DNA of 64,000 bases from assembly GCA_963728785.1 (NCBI GenBank), contig CAVSKV010000002.1, positions 1,612,001 to 1,676,000 on the forward strand, in the 5' to 3' direction. Positions 39,688-47,971 of the stretch are shown in pieces (the stretch's first letter is position 1; the number at the start of each line of letters is the position of its first letter). A program made the position numbers and the translations under genes. The notes beneath the pieces are model-generated. The model did no database searches. It was not told the DNA's origin and saw only the letters and a program-made list of their open reading frames with translations. The stretch is from JAGWRI01 sp963728785. Lineage in GTDB: Bacteria; Gemmatimonadota; Gemmatimonadetes; Gemmatimonadales; Gemmatimonadaceae.

Positions 39688-40143
39688 TTACGGTGCGCCG
39701 GCGCGCGCGCGCCGGGCATGGGTCTGGAGCCGCGTGACCATGGCCGAGAGCCCCGTCTCCCGCCCGGCGAGCCCGATCCCGCCCATCACCTGCCGTGCAA
39801 AATCCCGGGGAATGGCGAGCACCGTCTCGGGTGGCTGGTCGTTGATGGCGGAGAAGAGAATGGCGAGAAAGGCGGCGACCGTCGGTGACTGTCGCACGTT
39901 TACGTCGGCGTAGAAGTGCATCCTTCCGTCACGGATTTCGGGAAAGATATCCACCCGAGTCTGGCATTCGGGCACCGTGAAATTGCCCCGGTCAATGGCC
40001 TGGAATCGCTCGGGAAGCGGCTCCAGCTTTCTGGAATACTGCAGGAGTGCCTGCATCTTCTCCTCGCGCCCGAGCGCTGCGAATTTGCGCAAGACGCCAA
40101 CAACGGGGGCGGGAAGCTCCTGACCCGAGTCATTCTGGGACAT
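39688..40143 (-). CDS. sufE: SufE-family sulfur-transfer protein
   Basis: A 151-residue cytoplasmic protein of the SufE/CsdE family, which accepts persulfide sulfur from a cysteine desulfurase and passes it to the Fe-S scaffold. The acceptor Cys is C60 in FTVPECQTRVDIFPEI. The helical blocks GREEKMQALLQYSRKLEPLP and SPTVAAFLAILFSAINDQPP are typical. No sufS, sufB or sufD gene is in the window. The start is ATG 40143 (MSQNDSGQE). It heads the SufE - DUF6526 - CDGSH - epimerase - DapA-like operon. Confidence 0.88.
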   Translation of the reverse strand: MSQNDSGQELPAPVVGVLRKFAALGREEKMQALLQYSRKLEPLPERFQAIDRGNFTVPECQTRVDIFPEIRDGRMHFYADVNVRQSPTVAAFLAILFSAINDQPPETVLAIPRDFARQVMGGIGLAGRETGLSAMVTRLQTHARRARAGAP

Positions 40144-40277
40144 GGCAGAGATAAACCTGGCCACCGATGGGGAGTCAAGCACTAGCGCGCAGATGGTGTG
40201 AGGTTCCTTATTGTTGCATTCCTCCCGGGCGCCTCCGGCGCCTGCCGAACGGCCTCCATTCCTCAACCTCGCGCGCA

Positions 40278-40655
40278 ATGTCGAACCCCACCCCGAGCGT
40301 CACCTTCTATCGCTGGGACGAGATGCCTCGCGAAACCGTGTCCCCTATGCTCGACCGCCGCTTGATCACGGGCGATCGCATGATGCTGGCGCACGTCTAT
40401 CTCAAGGAAGGGTGCGTGGTGCCCAAGCACCAGCATGAGAACGAACAGCTCACCTACATCCTCGAAGGGGCGTTGCGCTTCTGGATCGGCGAGGACGAGA
40501 AGCAGGAACTGGTCGTGAGTGCGGGTGAAGTGCTCCACATTCCGTCGAACGTGTGGCACAAGGCAGAAGCGCTCGAGGACACACTGGACGTGGACGTGTT
40601 CAGTCCGCCGCGGGCGGACTGGCTGAACAAGACGGACGCCTACCTGCGGCGCTGA
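40278..40655 (+). CDS. Single-domain cupin protein
   Basis: A 125-residue small beta-barrel protein. Cupin motif 1 is VVPKHQHENEQLTYILEG (His, His, Glu metal ligands) and motif 2 is EVLHIPSNVWHKAEA. It likely binds a divalent metal. Pathway unknown; it could be an isomerase, dioxygenase or sensor-type cupin. ATG 40278 (MSNPTPSVTFY) is preferred over upstream in-frame starts. The SDR gene begins 1 nt after its stop, so the two are cotranscribed and may act on the same substrate. Confidence 0.85.
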   Translation: MSNPTPSVTFYRWDEMPRETVSPMLDRRLITGDRMMLAHVYLKEGCVVPKHQHENEQLTYILEGALRFWIGEDEKQELVVSAGEVLHIPSNVWHKAEALEDTLDVDVFSPPRADWLNKTDAYLRR

Positions 40656-40656
40656 C

Positions 40657-41448
40657 ATGGATTTGGGACTGGAGGGGCGCGTCGCGATCGTCTCAGCGGC
40701 CAGCCGCGGCTTGGGATACGCGTTGGCGTGCGAACTGGCGGCCGAAGGGGTGCGGCTGCTGATCTGCGCACGCGGCGCCGAGCGGCTGGAGGAGGCGCGG
40801 CGAGCGATCGCCGACGAATCGGGTGGCGACGTGGAAGCGGTGGCCGCTGATCTGGCCACCGTTGAGGGAGTTGATGCCGTGGCGCGGGCCGCAGAACGGG
40901 CGTATGGACGGGTGGACATACTCGTCAACAACACCGGCGGGCCCCCGTCGGGGCCGTTCGAACGACTGCCGTGGGACCTCTGGCAGCGCGAGGTGAACAA
41001 TCTGCTGCGAAGCACGGTCGAGCTCACACGGCGCGTGCTGCCCGGGATGCGGGAACGGAAATGGGGGCGCGTGCTCAACGTCACGTCGATCACCGTCAAA
41101 CAGCCGGTGGACGGACTGATGCTCTCGAACAGCCTACGCGCGGCAGTCACGGGGTTCTCGCGGACGCTGGCCACCGAAGTGGCCGGCGATGGCGTGACGG
41201 TGAACTGCATCGTTCCCGGATTCACCGAGACGGAGCGAGTGGCGCAGTTGGCGGCGGCAACGGCCGAGCGCGAGAGGCTGTCCGTCAGTGAAGTGAACGC
41301 GCGCACCGAAGCCCAGATTCCGATGCATCGGTTGGGTGAGCCGCGCGAATTCGCGGCACTGGCAGCATTCCTGGTGTCGGAGCGCGCCAGCTACATCACC
41401 GGACAGTCGGTGGCGGTGGATGGCGGGTGGATTCGGGCGCTGTACTGA
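40657..41448 (+). CDS. Short-chain dehydrogenase family protein with an altered catalytic motif
   Basis: A 263-residue SDR-fold protein. The NAD(P) motif is AASRGLGYALA (14-24). NNTGG (91-95) and S144 in VLNVTSITV are present. The catalytic Tyr-x3-Lys is not: where it should be, SNSLRAAV reads S157 and R161. C-terminal blocks are typical (VNCIVPGFTETE, FLVSERASYITGQSVAVDGG). A known SDR subgroup has this replacement, so it may use different chemistry or bind ligand only. It follows the cupin gene by 1 nt and is convergent with the efflux operon. Confidence 0.85.
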   Translation: MDLGLEGRVAIVSAASRGLGYALACELAAEGVRLLICARGAERLEEARRAIADESGGDVEAVAADLATVEGVDAVARAAERAYGRVDILVNNTGGPPSGPFERLPWDLWQREVNNLLRSTVELTRRVLPGMRERKWGRVLNVTSITVKQPVDGLMLSNSLRAAVTGFSRTLATEVAGDGVTVNCIVPGFTETERVAQLAAATAERERLSVSEVNARTEAQIPMHRLGEPREFAALAAFLVSERASYITGQSVAVDGGWIRALY

Positions 41449-41468
41449 GTTGCCGACTCCCTTCCCCT

Positions 41469-42611
41469 TCACGCCGTGGTCTTGCGGAACCTCCTGGTAG
41501 CGGCGCCAAGGACCAACATCCCGACGGCCAGCAGCACGAGCGTCTGGGGGTAGAGGATGCGCCACCCTGCCCCGCGCAGGAACACCCCGCGCACGATTTC
41601 CAAATAATACCGGAGGGGATCGAGGTAGGTGAGGTATTGCAGCACTACGGGCATGTTGGCGATGGGAAACATGAATCCGGAGAGCATGATCGCCGGCAGG
41701 AAGAAGAAGAACATGGCCATGAACGCTTCCTGTTGCGTGTTGGAGACAGTGGAGATGAACAACCCGAGTCCCAGTCCGGTGAGGATGTAGAAGAAGCTGG
41801 CGACGAAGAGGAACAGCATGCTGCCCTGGAACGGAATGTCGAACCAGAGCAACGACACGGTGGTGATCAGGGTGAGGTCGACGAAGGCCACGAACACCGA
41901 CGGCAGCGTCTTGCCGATGATGAGTTCCACGGGGCGCAACGGGCTCACCATCAACTGTTCGAGCGTGCCGATCTCCCGTTCTCGCACCACGGCGAGCGAG
42001 GTGAGGAGGAGCGTCATGATGAGGACGATGGTGCCGATCACGGCGGGCACGTTGTAGACCCGACTCTCGAGGTTGGGGTTGTACCACGCGCGGGGGCGGA
42101 AGTCGACGCCCGCGGAGGTAAGGAGTCCGGCTTGGGCGGCCACGCCGGGCGCGTGTGCGAACCCCCAACGTGCGATGATCTGTTCGGCGTAGCCGAGCGC
42201 GACGTTGGCGGTGTTGGCGGTGCTGCCGTCGACGAGCAGTTGGACGTTGGGCTGGCGGCCGGCGGCGAGGTCCTTGGCGAAGCCTTCAGGGATCTCGAGC
42301 GCGACCAGCACGTCGCCGTGGTCGAGCGCGCTCACGAGATCCGCTGGGCGTTGGGCGCGCACCGCGATCGCGAAATAGCCGGACGACGTCAGCGCGTCGA
42401 CGAGCGCCCGCGAGTCGACGGTGCGGTCACGGTCGAGCACCATGGTCTTGGCGTTGCGGACGTCGGTGTTGACGGCATACCCGAATACGACGAGCTGCAC
42501 GACGGGGGCCACGAACAGCACGCGCTTGGCGCGCGGGTCGCGCAGCATCTGGCGGAATTCCTTACGCAGCATCTGGCCCACGCGCGACCAGTTCACCCAG
42601 CGGCCCGTCAT
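41469..42611 (-). CDS. ABC-2 type efflux permease (YbhR-like)
   Basis: A 380-residue inner-membrane permease. It begins MLRKEFRQMLRDPRAKRVLF. One N-terminal helix is followed by a large periplasmic domain (about 55-175) and five C-terminal helices (IGTIVLIMTLLLTSLAVVRE with the ABC-2 motif EREIGTLEQL, then MFFFFLPAIMLSGFMFPIAN). It is the last gene of the TetR - TolC - HlyD - ATPase - ATPase - permease - permease operon, resembling E. coli ybhGFSR. It would export small hydrophobic compounds or cations through the HlyD/TolC pair. ATG 42611 overlaps the previous stop by 4 nt. Confidence 0.9.
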   Translation of the reverse strand: MTGRWVNWSRVGQMLRKEFRQMLRDPRAKRVLFVAPVVQLVVFGYAVNTDVRNAKTMVLDRDRTVDSRALVDALTSSGYFAIAVRAQRPADLVSALDHGDVLVALEIPEGFAKDLAAGRQPNVQLLVDGSTANTANVALGYAEQIIARWGFAHAPGVAAQAGLLTSAGVDFRPRAWYNPNLESRVYNVPAVIGTIVLIMTLLLTSLAVVREREIGTLEQLMVSPLRPVELIIGKTLPSVFVAFVDLTLITTVSLLWFDIPFQGSMLFLFVASFFYILTGLGLGLFISTVSNTQQEAFMAMFFFFLPAIMLSGFMFPIANMPVVLQYLTYLDPLRYYLEIVRGVFLRGAGWRILYPQTLVLLAVGMLVLGAATRRFRKTTA

Positions 42612-43729
42612 GCGATCTCCTTGCGGAAGGCGCGTACCGCGAGGCCGAGGCCAAGGACTGCGTAGACGATCATCGCGAACCCCTGCCGCCAGAGCACGTC
42701 GACGCCCACTCCTTTCAGGAAGACGCCACGCAGGACGACCACGAAATAGCGCGCCGGCACGGCGGTCGAAACAGCGCGAAGCGCCCACGGCATGCTGGCG
42801 ATGTCGAAGATGAGTCCGGAGAGGAGCAGCGACGGCAGGAAGGTGACCAGCATGGCCGTTTGCGTGGCCAGGAGTTGGGACTTGAGCGCCGCGCTGATGA
42901 AGATGCCGAGCCCCAGGGAGCCGAGCAGAAAGAGCGTGGCCATGCCGGCGAGCAGGAGCGGGTTGCCGCGGAAGGGCACGGCGAAGACATGAATCCCGAT
43001 CAGCACCGCAACGATGACGTCGACGAGTCCGATGGCGAGATAGGGGAGCAGCTTACCGCAGATTACCTCGAGGCGGTGGACGGGCGTGGCGGCGAGCTGT
43101 TCCATGGTGCCGCGCTCCCACTCACGGGCGATGGTGAGCGATGTGAGCATGGAGGCGATGATCATCATGATGACGGCGACGAGGCCGGGGACGATCATGT
43201 TCGCGCTCTCGAGCGCCTCGTTGTACCAGACGCGGCTCTGCGCCTGGACGGGTGTGGGGATCGACGACAGGCCGAGCACGGCGTTCGCCGAAAACGCGGC
43301 GATGATGGCCTGTGTGTAATTCATCGCGATCGAGGCCGTGTTGGCATCGGCCCCGTCGAAGATGGTCTGCACTGGGGCCGGTCGTCCGGACGCCAGATCG
43401 GCCTCGAATTTGGAGGGGATAACGAGCGCCATCCGGATGGCGCCCCGCTTCATGAGGGCGTCGATCTGGCCGGGGGTGGTGAGCCGGTCGGTGACTTCGA
43501 AACGACCAGCGGCCTCGAATGCCGACACGAGAGCGCGGCTCTGGGCGCTATGGTCCTGGTCGAGCACCGCGATCCTGATGTTGTTAAGGTCAAAGCTGAT
43601 GATGTACCCGAAGAACACGATCATCACCGCCGGCACGATGAACGCCATGGCCAGGCTGCGCGGGTCGCGGCGCAGTTGGATGGCTTCCTTGCGGGCCATG
43701 GCGAGCAGCCGCTGGAGACTGAACGGCAC
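42608..43729 (-). CDS. ABC-2 type efflux permease (YbhS-like)
   Basis: A 373-residue permease paralogous to its neighbour. It has RKEAIQLRRDPRSLAMAFIV, a periplasmic domain, then MIIASMLTSLTIAREWERGT (the ABC-2 EREWGT-type motif) and FLPSLLLSGLIFDIASMPWA. It starts at GTG 43729 three nt after the second ATPase gene, and its stop overlaps the next permease start. The two permeases should form a heterodimeric channel. An alternative ATG nine codons in (MARKEAIQL) is possible. Confidence 0.9.
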   Translation of the reverse strand: MPFSLQRLLAMARKEAIQLRRDPRSLAMAFIVPAVMIVFFGYIISFDLNNIRIAVLDQDHSAQSRALVSAFEAAGRFEVTDRLTTPGQIDALMKRGAIRMALVIPSKFEADLASGRPAPVQTIFDGADANTASIAMNYTQAIIAAFSANAVLGLSSIPTPVQAQSRVWYNEALESANMIVPGLVAVIMMIIASMLTSLTIAREWERGTMEQLAATPVHRLEVICGKLLPYLAIGLVDVIVAVLIGIHVFAVPFRGNPLLLAGMATLFLLGSLGLGIFISAALKSQLLATQTAMLVTFLPSLLLSGLIFDIASMPWALRAVSTAVPARYFVVVLRGVFLKGVGVDVLWRQGFAMIVYAVLGLGLAVRAFRKEIA

Positions 43730-43732
43730 GGC

Positions 43733-44671
43733 TCAGCCCTCCACGGCGCCGCCTTCACGGCGGATGAGGGAGACGAACACGTCTTCGAGGGACGGACGCA
43801 CGGTGGTGATGCGATGGCAGCGGAGTCCGTGCGCGCGGAAGAAATCCGGCAGCATCGCGCGCGCCTGCGCTTCGTCGGCTACGACGACGTGCACGGCGCG
43901 TCCGAACATCGCGGCCTCGATCACGCCGGGTGCCTGCTGCAGATCCTGCACGGCCGCGGGGCCATTGTCGGTTGTTATCTCGAGAATAGGTTCGGTCATG
44001 CGGTTGCGAAGAGCGGCTGGGCGATCGAGGGCGATGATCCGTCCGCGGTTCATGAGCGCCAGCCGATTGCAGTATTCGGCTTCTTCCATATAGTGCGTAC
44101 TGACGAAGATCGTCGTACCGCGGTCGGAGAGGGCGTAGATCAGCTCCCAGAAGTTGCGGCGGGAAATGGGATCAACTCCCGACGTCGGTTCGTCGAGAAA
44201 GAGAATCGGTGGCTCGTGGAGCACGGCGCAGCCGAGGGCCAGGCGCTGTTTCCAGCCGAGCGGGAGTTCGGCCGTCATCTGTGCACGGTGGTCGGTGAGG
44301 CCAGCCATGCGCAGCACCCAGTCGCGCCGCTGGGCAAGGCGCTCGCCGGTGACGTCGTAGAGGCCCGCGAAGAACGCGATATTCTCATCCACCGTGAGAT
44401 CGCCGTAGAGTGAGAACAGTTGCGACATGTAGCCGATGCGCTGCTTGATCTGCTCGGCGTCGGTGCGGATGTCGAACCCGGCCACCCGTCCGTCGCCGGC
44501 GCTCGGCGCGAGCAGCCCGGTGAGCATCTTGATCGTGGTCGTCTTGCCAGCGCCGTTGGGGCCGAGGAAGCCGAAGATCTCGCCCTGGGGGACCTGGAAA
44601 CTCACGTGGTCGACGGCGACGAAATCGCCGAACGTGCGGGTGAGATCGCGGACCTCGACGGCGTCGGTCAC
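43733..44671 (-). CDS. ABC transporter ATP-binding protein (second YbhF half)
   Basis: A 312-residue ATPase. Walker A is GPNGAGKTT, the signature region is AELPLGWKQRLALG and Walker B is ILFLDEPTSGVDP, with the switch His in VSTHYMEEAEYC. The signature reads LPLGWKQ rather than LSGGQ, as in YbhF-type half domains. The C-terminal 80 residues form a DUF4162-like extension (PILEITTDNGPAAVQDLQQA). GTG 44671 overlaps the stop of the first ATPase by 4 nt. In E. coli the two ATPase units are fused as YbhF; here they are separate genes. Confidence 0.92.
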   Translation of the reverse strand: MTDAVEVRDLTRTFGDFVAVDHVSFQVPQGEIFGFLGPNGAGKTTTIKMLTGLLAPSAGDGRVAGFDIRTDAEQIKQRIGYMSQLFSLYGDLTVDENIAFFAGLYDVTGERLAQRRDWVLRMAGLTDHRAQMTAELPLGWKQRLALGCAVLHEPPILFLDEPTSGVDPISRRNFWELIYALSDRGTTIFVSTHYMEEAEYCNRLALMNRGRIIALDRPAALRNRMTEPILEITTDNGPAAVQDLQQAPGVIEAAMFGRAVHVVVADEAQARAMLPDFFRAHGLRCHRITTVRPSLEDVFVSLIRREGGAVEG

Positions 44672-45645
44672 GCGGCCTCCACGGAGACCGCGGTTTCGGA
44701 GACGAGTTGGATGAACACGTCCTCGAGCGAGGGGTCGAGATCGGAGACCTCGTGCACCTCAAGGCCGGCGGCCGCCAGCGCGGCCTGGATAACGGGCCAG
44801 TCGCGCGCCCGCTCGGACATGGATAGGTGGATAGTGTCGCCGAATAGCGCGGCGTGGTGCGCGGCGGGCGTCTGCTGGAGCACCTCGACCGCCCGGCGCG
44901 GGTTGGAGACGCGCAGAGACACCATGCGGCCGGCCAGCCGGCGTTGCAGGGCAACGGGGGCATCGAGGGCGATGAGTCGCCCGCGGTCGAGGAGCGCCAC
45001 CTGGTCGCAGCGCTCCGCCTCGTCCATGTAGGCCGTGGTGACGAGCACGGTGACGCCTTGGGCGACCATCTCGTGGACGATGAGCCAGAGGTCGCGCCGC
45101 GAGATGGGATCGACGCCGAACGTCGGCTCGTCGAGGAGCAGGATCTCCGGCTGGTGGATCAGGGCGCAGCACAGGCCGAGCTTCTGCTTCATGCCGCCGG
45201 AGAGCTGGCCAGCCAGGCGATGCTGGAACTGGCTTAGATTAGAAAATTGATATAATCGTTGGAGCCGAGGCGGCCGCTCGACCGCCGGCACGCGATACAA
45301 GTCGGCGTAGAAGTCGATGTTCTCGCGCACGGTGAGGTCGGCGTACAGGCCGAACCGTTGCGACATATACGCGATGTGCTGCTTGACCCCCTCGGGATCG
45401 TGCACCACGCTCACCCCGCGCACGAGGGCGTCGCCGCCAGTGGGGCGGAGCACGCCGGCGAGCATGCGGAGAGTGGTCGTCTTGCCGGCCCCGTCGGGCC
45501 CGACGAGCCCGAACAGCTCACCGCGGCCGACATCGAACGACAGGCCGCCCACGGCGATCGTGTCGCCGAACGCGCGACGCAGTCCGCGGAGCGATATCGC
45601 CGGGGCGTCCGCGGGCGCGGGGCCGGGACGCGGGCTCGGCGTCAC
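44668..45645 (-). CDS. ABC transporter ATP-binding protein (first YbhF half)
   Basis: A 325-residue ATPase. Walker A is GPDGAGKTT, the signature is LSGGMKQKLGL and Walker B is ILLLDEPTFGVDP, with TTAYMDEAERC. In this and the partner ATPase, a canonical and a degenerate site would combine in the heterodimer. The stretch encoding YQFSNLSQ just before the signature is unusually AT-rich (22 of 27 bases at 45234-45260), against a very GC-rich gene. GTG 45645 overlaps the stop of the HlyD-type adaptor gene by 4 nt. Confidence 0.92.
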   Translation of the reverse strand: MTPSPRPGPAPADAPAISLRGLRRAFGDTIAVGGLSFDVGRGELFGLVGPDGAGKTTTLRMLAGVLRPTGGDALVRGVSVVHDPEGVKQHIAYMSQRFGLYADLTVRENIDFYADLYRVPAVERPPRLQRLYQFSNLSQFQHRLAGQLSGGMKQKLGLCCALIHQPEILLLDEPTFGVDPISRRDLWLIVHEMVAQGVTVLVTTAYMDEAERCDQVALLDRGRLIALDAPVALQRRLAGRMVSLRVSNPRRAVEVLQQTPAAHHAALFGDTIHLSMSERARDWPVIQAALAAAGLEVHEVSDLDPSLEDVFIQLVSETAVSVEAA

Positions 45646-46640
45646 CGGTCGGTGCCTCCCAGCCGCACGTCGGCCGGCATGCCGGGCTTGAGATCGTGCG
45701 TGCTGTCTCCGGCGATGCGGACCTTGACCGCGTACACGAGCTTCACGCGCTCGTCGGCGGTCTGCACGTTGCGCGGGGTGAATTCGGCCTCGCTGGCGAT
45801 GAACGACACGGCGCCCGGATATGTCTTGCCGGGGTAAGTGTCGGTGCTGATCGAAGCGGGTTGGCCGATACGGACCGCGGCGATACGGTCCTCACGGACG
45901 TAGATGCGCACCCAGCGGTCGGCGAGATTCTCGACCGTGAGCACCGGCGACCCGGCGGGCACCGCCTCGCCGGGCTCGCGGTTACGGACCGTGATCACGC
46001 CGTCGAACGGGGCGCGGATCACGGCCTGATCGAGCGTCGCGTCGGCCTGATGCACGGCCGCCTCGGCCTGGCGCACGGCCGCTCGCTGTGCGTCGATTGC
46101 CTCCACGCGCGGACCGGCGCGCACGAGATGCAACTGCTGCGCCGCTTGCTCCCGGGCGCTGCGGGCGATGTCGAGCGCCAGGTTGGCCTTGTCATAAGAC
46201 TCTCGCGGTACGGCGCCGCCGCCGAACAGGCGATCGGTGCGGTCGAAGTCGCGCTGGGCATCGGCGAGCCGGGCCGCCGCCGTGCTGTCGGCCTCGCGCG
46301 CCTGCGCCAGTTCCTCGCGGCGCGCCCCGTTCTCCATTTCGGTGAGGCCGGCGCGGGCCGAGGCCAGCGCGCCGGCCGCCTGGGCCCAGCGCGCAACGAG
46401 CTCGGTGCGGTCGAGCACGGCGAGCGTCTCACCCGTCCTCACGAAGTCGCCCTCGTGCGGCCCGACCATGGCGATGCGGCCGGGGAGCTGGAATCCGAGG
46501 TCGGCCTCGGTGGCCTCGACCGTGCCGGAGTCCGGCGGCGTGTTACCGGCGGACCGTGGCCGGACGAAGCCGAAGTACGCCACCGCGGCGATGACCACGA
46601 ACAGGCCGGCAACCGCCGGCACCATGCGTTTGGGACTCAT
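45642..46640 (-). CDS. HlyD/RND-type periplasmic adaptor (YbhG-like)
   Basis: A 332-residue membrane-fusion protein. One N-terminal anchor (VAGLFVVIAAVAYFGFV) precedes a lipoyl half-motif (GTVEATEADLGFQLPGRIAM), a long coiled-coil hairpin (about 85-195, Ala/Arg/Gln-rich heptads), and the second half (VIRAPFDGVITVRNREPGEA). A beta-barrel domain ends the protein. It bridges the inner-membrane ABC permeases to the TolC-like channel. ATG 46640 overlaps the TolC-type gene stop by 4 nt. Confidence 0.92.
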   Translation of the reverse strand: MSPKRMVPAVAGLFVVIAAVAYFGFVRPRSAGNTPPDSGTVEATEADLGFQLPGRIAMVGPHEGDFVRTGETLAVLDRTELVARWAQAAGALASARAGLTEMENGARREELAQAREADSTAAARLADAQRDFDRTDRLFGGGAVPRESYDKANLALDIARSAREQAAQQLHLVRAGPRVEAIDAQRAAVRQAEAAVHQADATLDQAVIRAPFDGVITVRNREPGEAVPAGSPVLTVENLADRWVRIYVREDRIAAVRIGQPASISTDTYPGKTYPGAVSFIASEAEFTPRNVQTADERVKLVYAVKVRIAGDSTHDLKPGMPADVRLGGTDR

Positions 46641-47971
46641 GGCAGGGACTCCACGTTGCGGGCGAGCCAGGCGCTGGAGAGTTCGCCAACGGCGCGCGCA
46701 AGATCGACCCGCGCGGCGATCTCCGCGTGCCGGGCCTGGATGAGACTAGCCTGGTCGGAAAAGAGCTTGGCTTCGGCGTCCAGATAGTCGGTCTGGACAG
46801 CCGTGCCGACGTCGAGGGCGAGGCGTTCGATGCGCTCGACCTCCTGGGATTGCGCGACCGCGGTCTGCAGCGCGCCGACACGGGCGTGCGTCTCGCGCAG
46901 CGCGGCGAGCGCCTGGTCCACGCTCGCGCTGACGTCGAGCTTGGCGGTGCGCACCTGGGCTTCGGCGGAGCGCTGGTCGGCGGCGGCGCGCTGGATCCCG
47001 TTCTCCCGGCTGCCGCCGGTGTAGATCGGGTACGACAGCGCGAGCCCGACCTGCCACTGCGACGAGTAGTTGCCGAGCCACCGGCCGTAGTCGAAGAATC
47101 CGCCCTGCATGGACAGGTCGGGCAGCCGCGTGGCACGCGCCGCGTCGAGTCCGGCGTTGGCGGCGAGCACGCGCTGGTCGAGCTGACGCACGGTGGCGTT
47201 CGTGCGCTGTGCGCGGTTCACCAGCGCGGCGCGGGCGGCGGACGACGTGTCGGTGGCGGTCGCCGTGCCGGTGAGGGCGAGCGGCGCGAGCACGCCGCCG
47301 TGTACGTCGTCGTTTGGGATATCGGAGACGCGGGCGAGTTGGCGTTCAGCCACGTCGAGCCGGGCGGCGGCGGAGATCCGGTCAGCCCGCGCCCGCTGCA
47401 CCTCGGCGTCCATGCGCAGCACGTCGACGCGCGCGGCGCGCCCCTGGTTTTCCAGTTGGCGCGTCTGCAGCGCGGCGGCGGCGAGCGCCGTGACGAGGCG
47501 ATCCTGCGCCGCGAGCAACTCGCGGGCGTCGAGCACGGCCAGGTAGCCGTCCACGGTGGACGTGATGAGTTGCTGCTCGGTGGTGGTCACGACGTCGTTG
47601 GCCGCGTCGCGGAGCGCGTCCTGGGCGCGGAGCTGCGCGGTGCGCTTGCCAAAGTCGAATACCGTCCAATTGAGCGTGACCCCCGCCTGATAGGGCGAGA
47701 GGGCAAAGAGCGGCAGGTGCAGGAGGTTGAGCCCGTGCAGTGGCGCGACGATCATCGGTTGCTGGAATCGATCGAGCGAGCCGCCGAAGGCGACGTCGGG
47801 CCGGCGGTTGGCGTGCGCATCGGCCAGGTCGGCAGCGGAATGGTCGCGGGCGGCGCGGGCGGCAGCGACGATGGGGTGCGAGGCGAGCGCGCGGTCGACG
47901 ACGGCCTGCAACGTGAGCCGCGAGGTGTCCTGTGCCTGTACCGCGAGCGCGAGGAGCAAGGCAGCGATCAT
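46637..47971 (-). CDS. TolC-family outer-membrane channel
   Basis: A 444-residue protein. The signal peptide is MIAALLLALAVQAQ. Two tandem TolC (OEP) repeats follow with long Ala/Arg/Gln-rich helices (LQAVVDRALASHPIVAAARA, YQAGVTLNWTVFDFGKRTAQ, and in the second half VGLALSYPIYTGGSRENGIQ). The C-terminus is short (ELSSAWLARNVESLP). It would form a trimeric outer-membrane duct for the ABC exporter. ATG 47971 overlaps the TetR stop by 4 nt (ATGA). The E. coli ybhGFSR operon lacks its own TolC. Confidence 0.92.
   Translation of the reverse strand: MIAALLLALAVQAQDTSRLTLQAVVDRALASHPIVAAARAARDHSAADLADAHANRRPDVAFGGSLDRFQQPMIVAPLHGLNLLHLPLFALSPYQAGVTLNWTVFDFGKRTAQLRAQDALRDAANDVVTTTEQQLITSTVDGYLAVLDARELLAAQDRLVTALAAAALQTRQLENQGRAARVDVLRMDAEVQRARADRISAAARLDVAERQLARVSDIPNDDVHGGVLAPLALTGTATATDTSSAARAALVNRAQRTNATVRQLDQRVLAANAGLDAARATRLPDLSMQGGFFDYGRWLGNYSSQWQVGLALSYPIYTGGSRENGIQRAAADQRSAEAQVRTAKLDVSASVDQALAALRETHARVGALQTAVAQSQEVERIERLALDVGTAVQTDYLDAEAKLFSDQASLIQARHAEIAARVDLARAVGELSSAWLARNVESLP

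Noticed and set aside
42860..44413. 517-codon plus-strand open frame opposite the efflux genes
   Set aside because: It spans two well-supported ABC genes in antisense and reads as low-complexity Asp/His/Gly.
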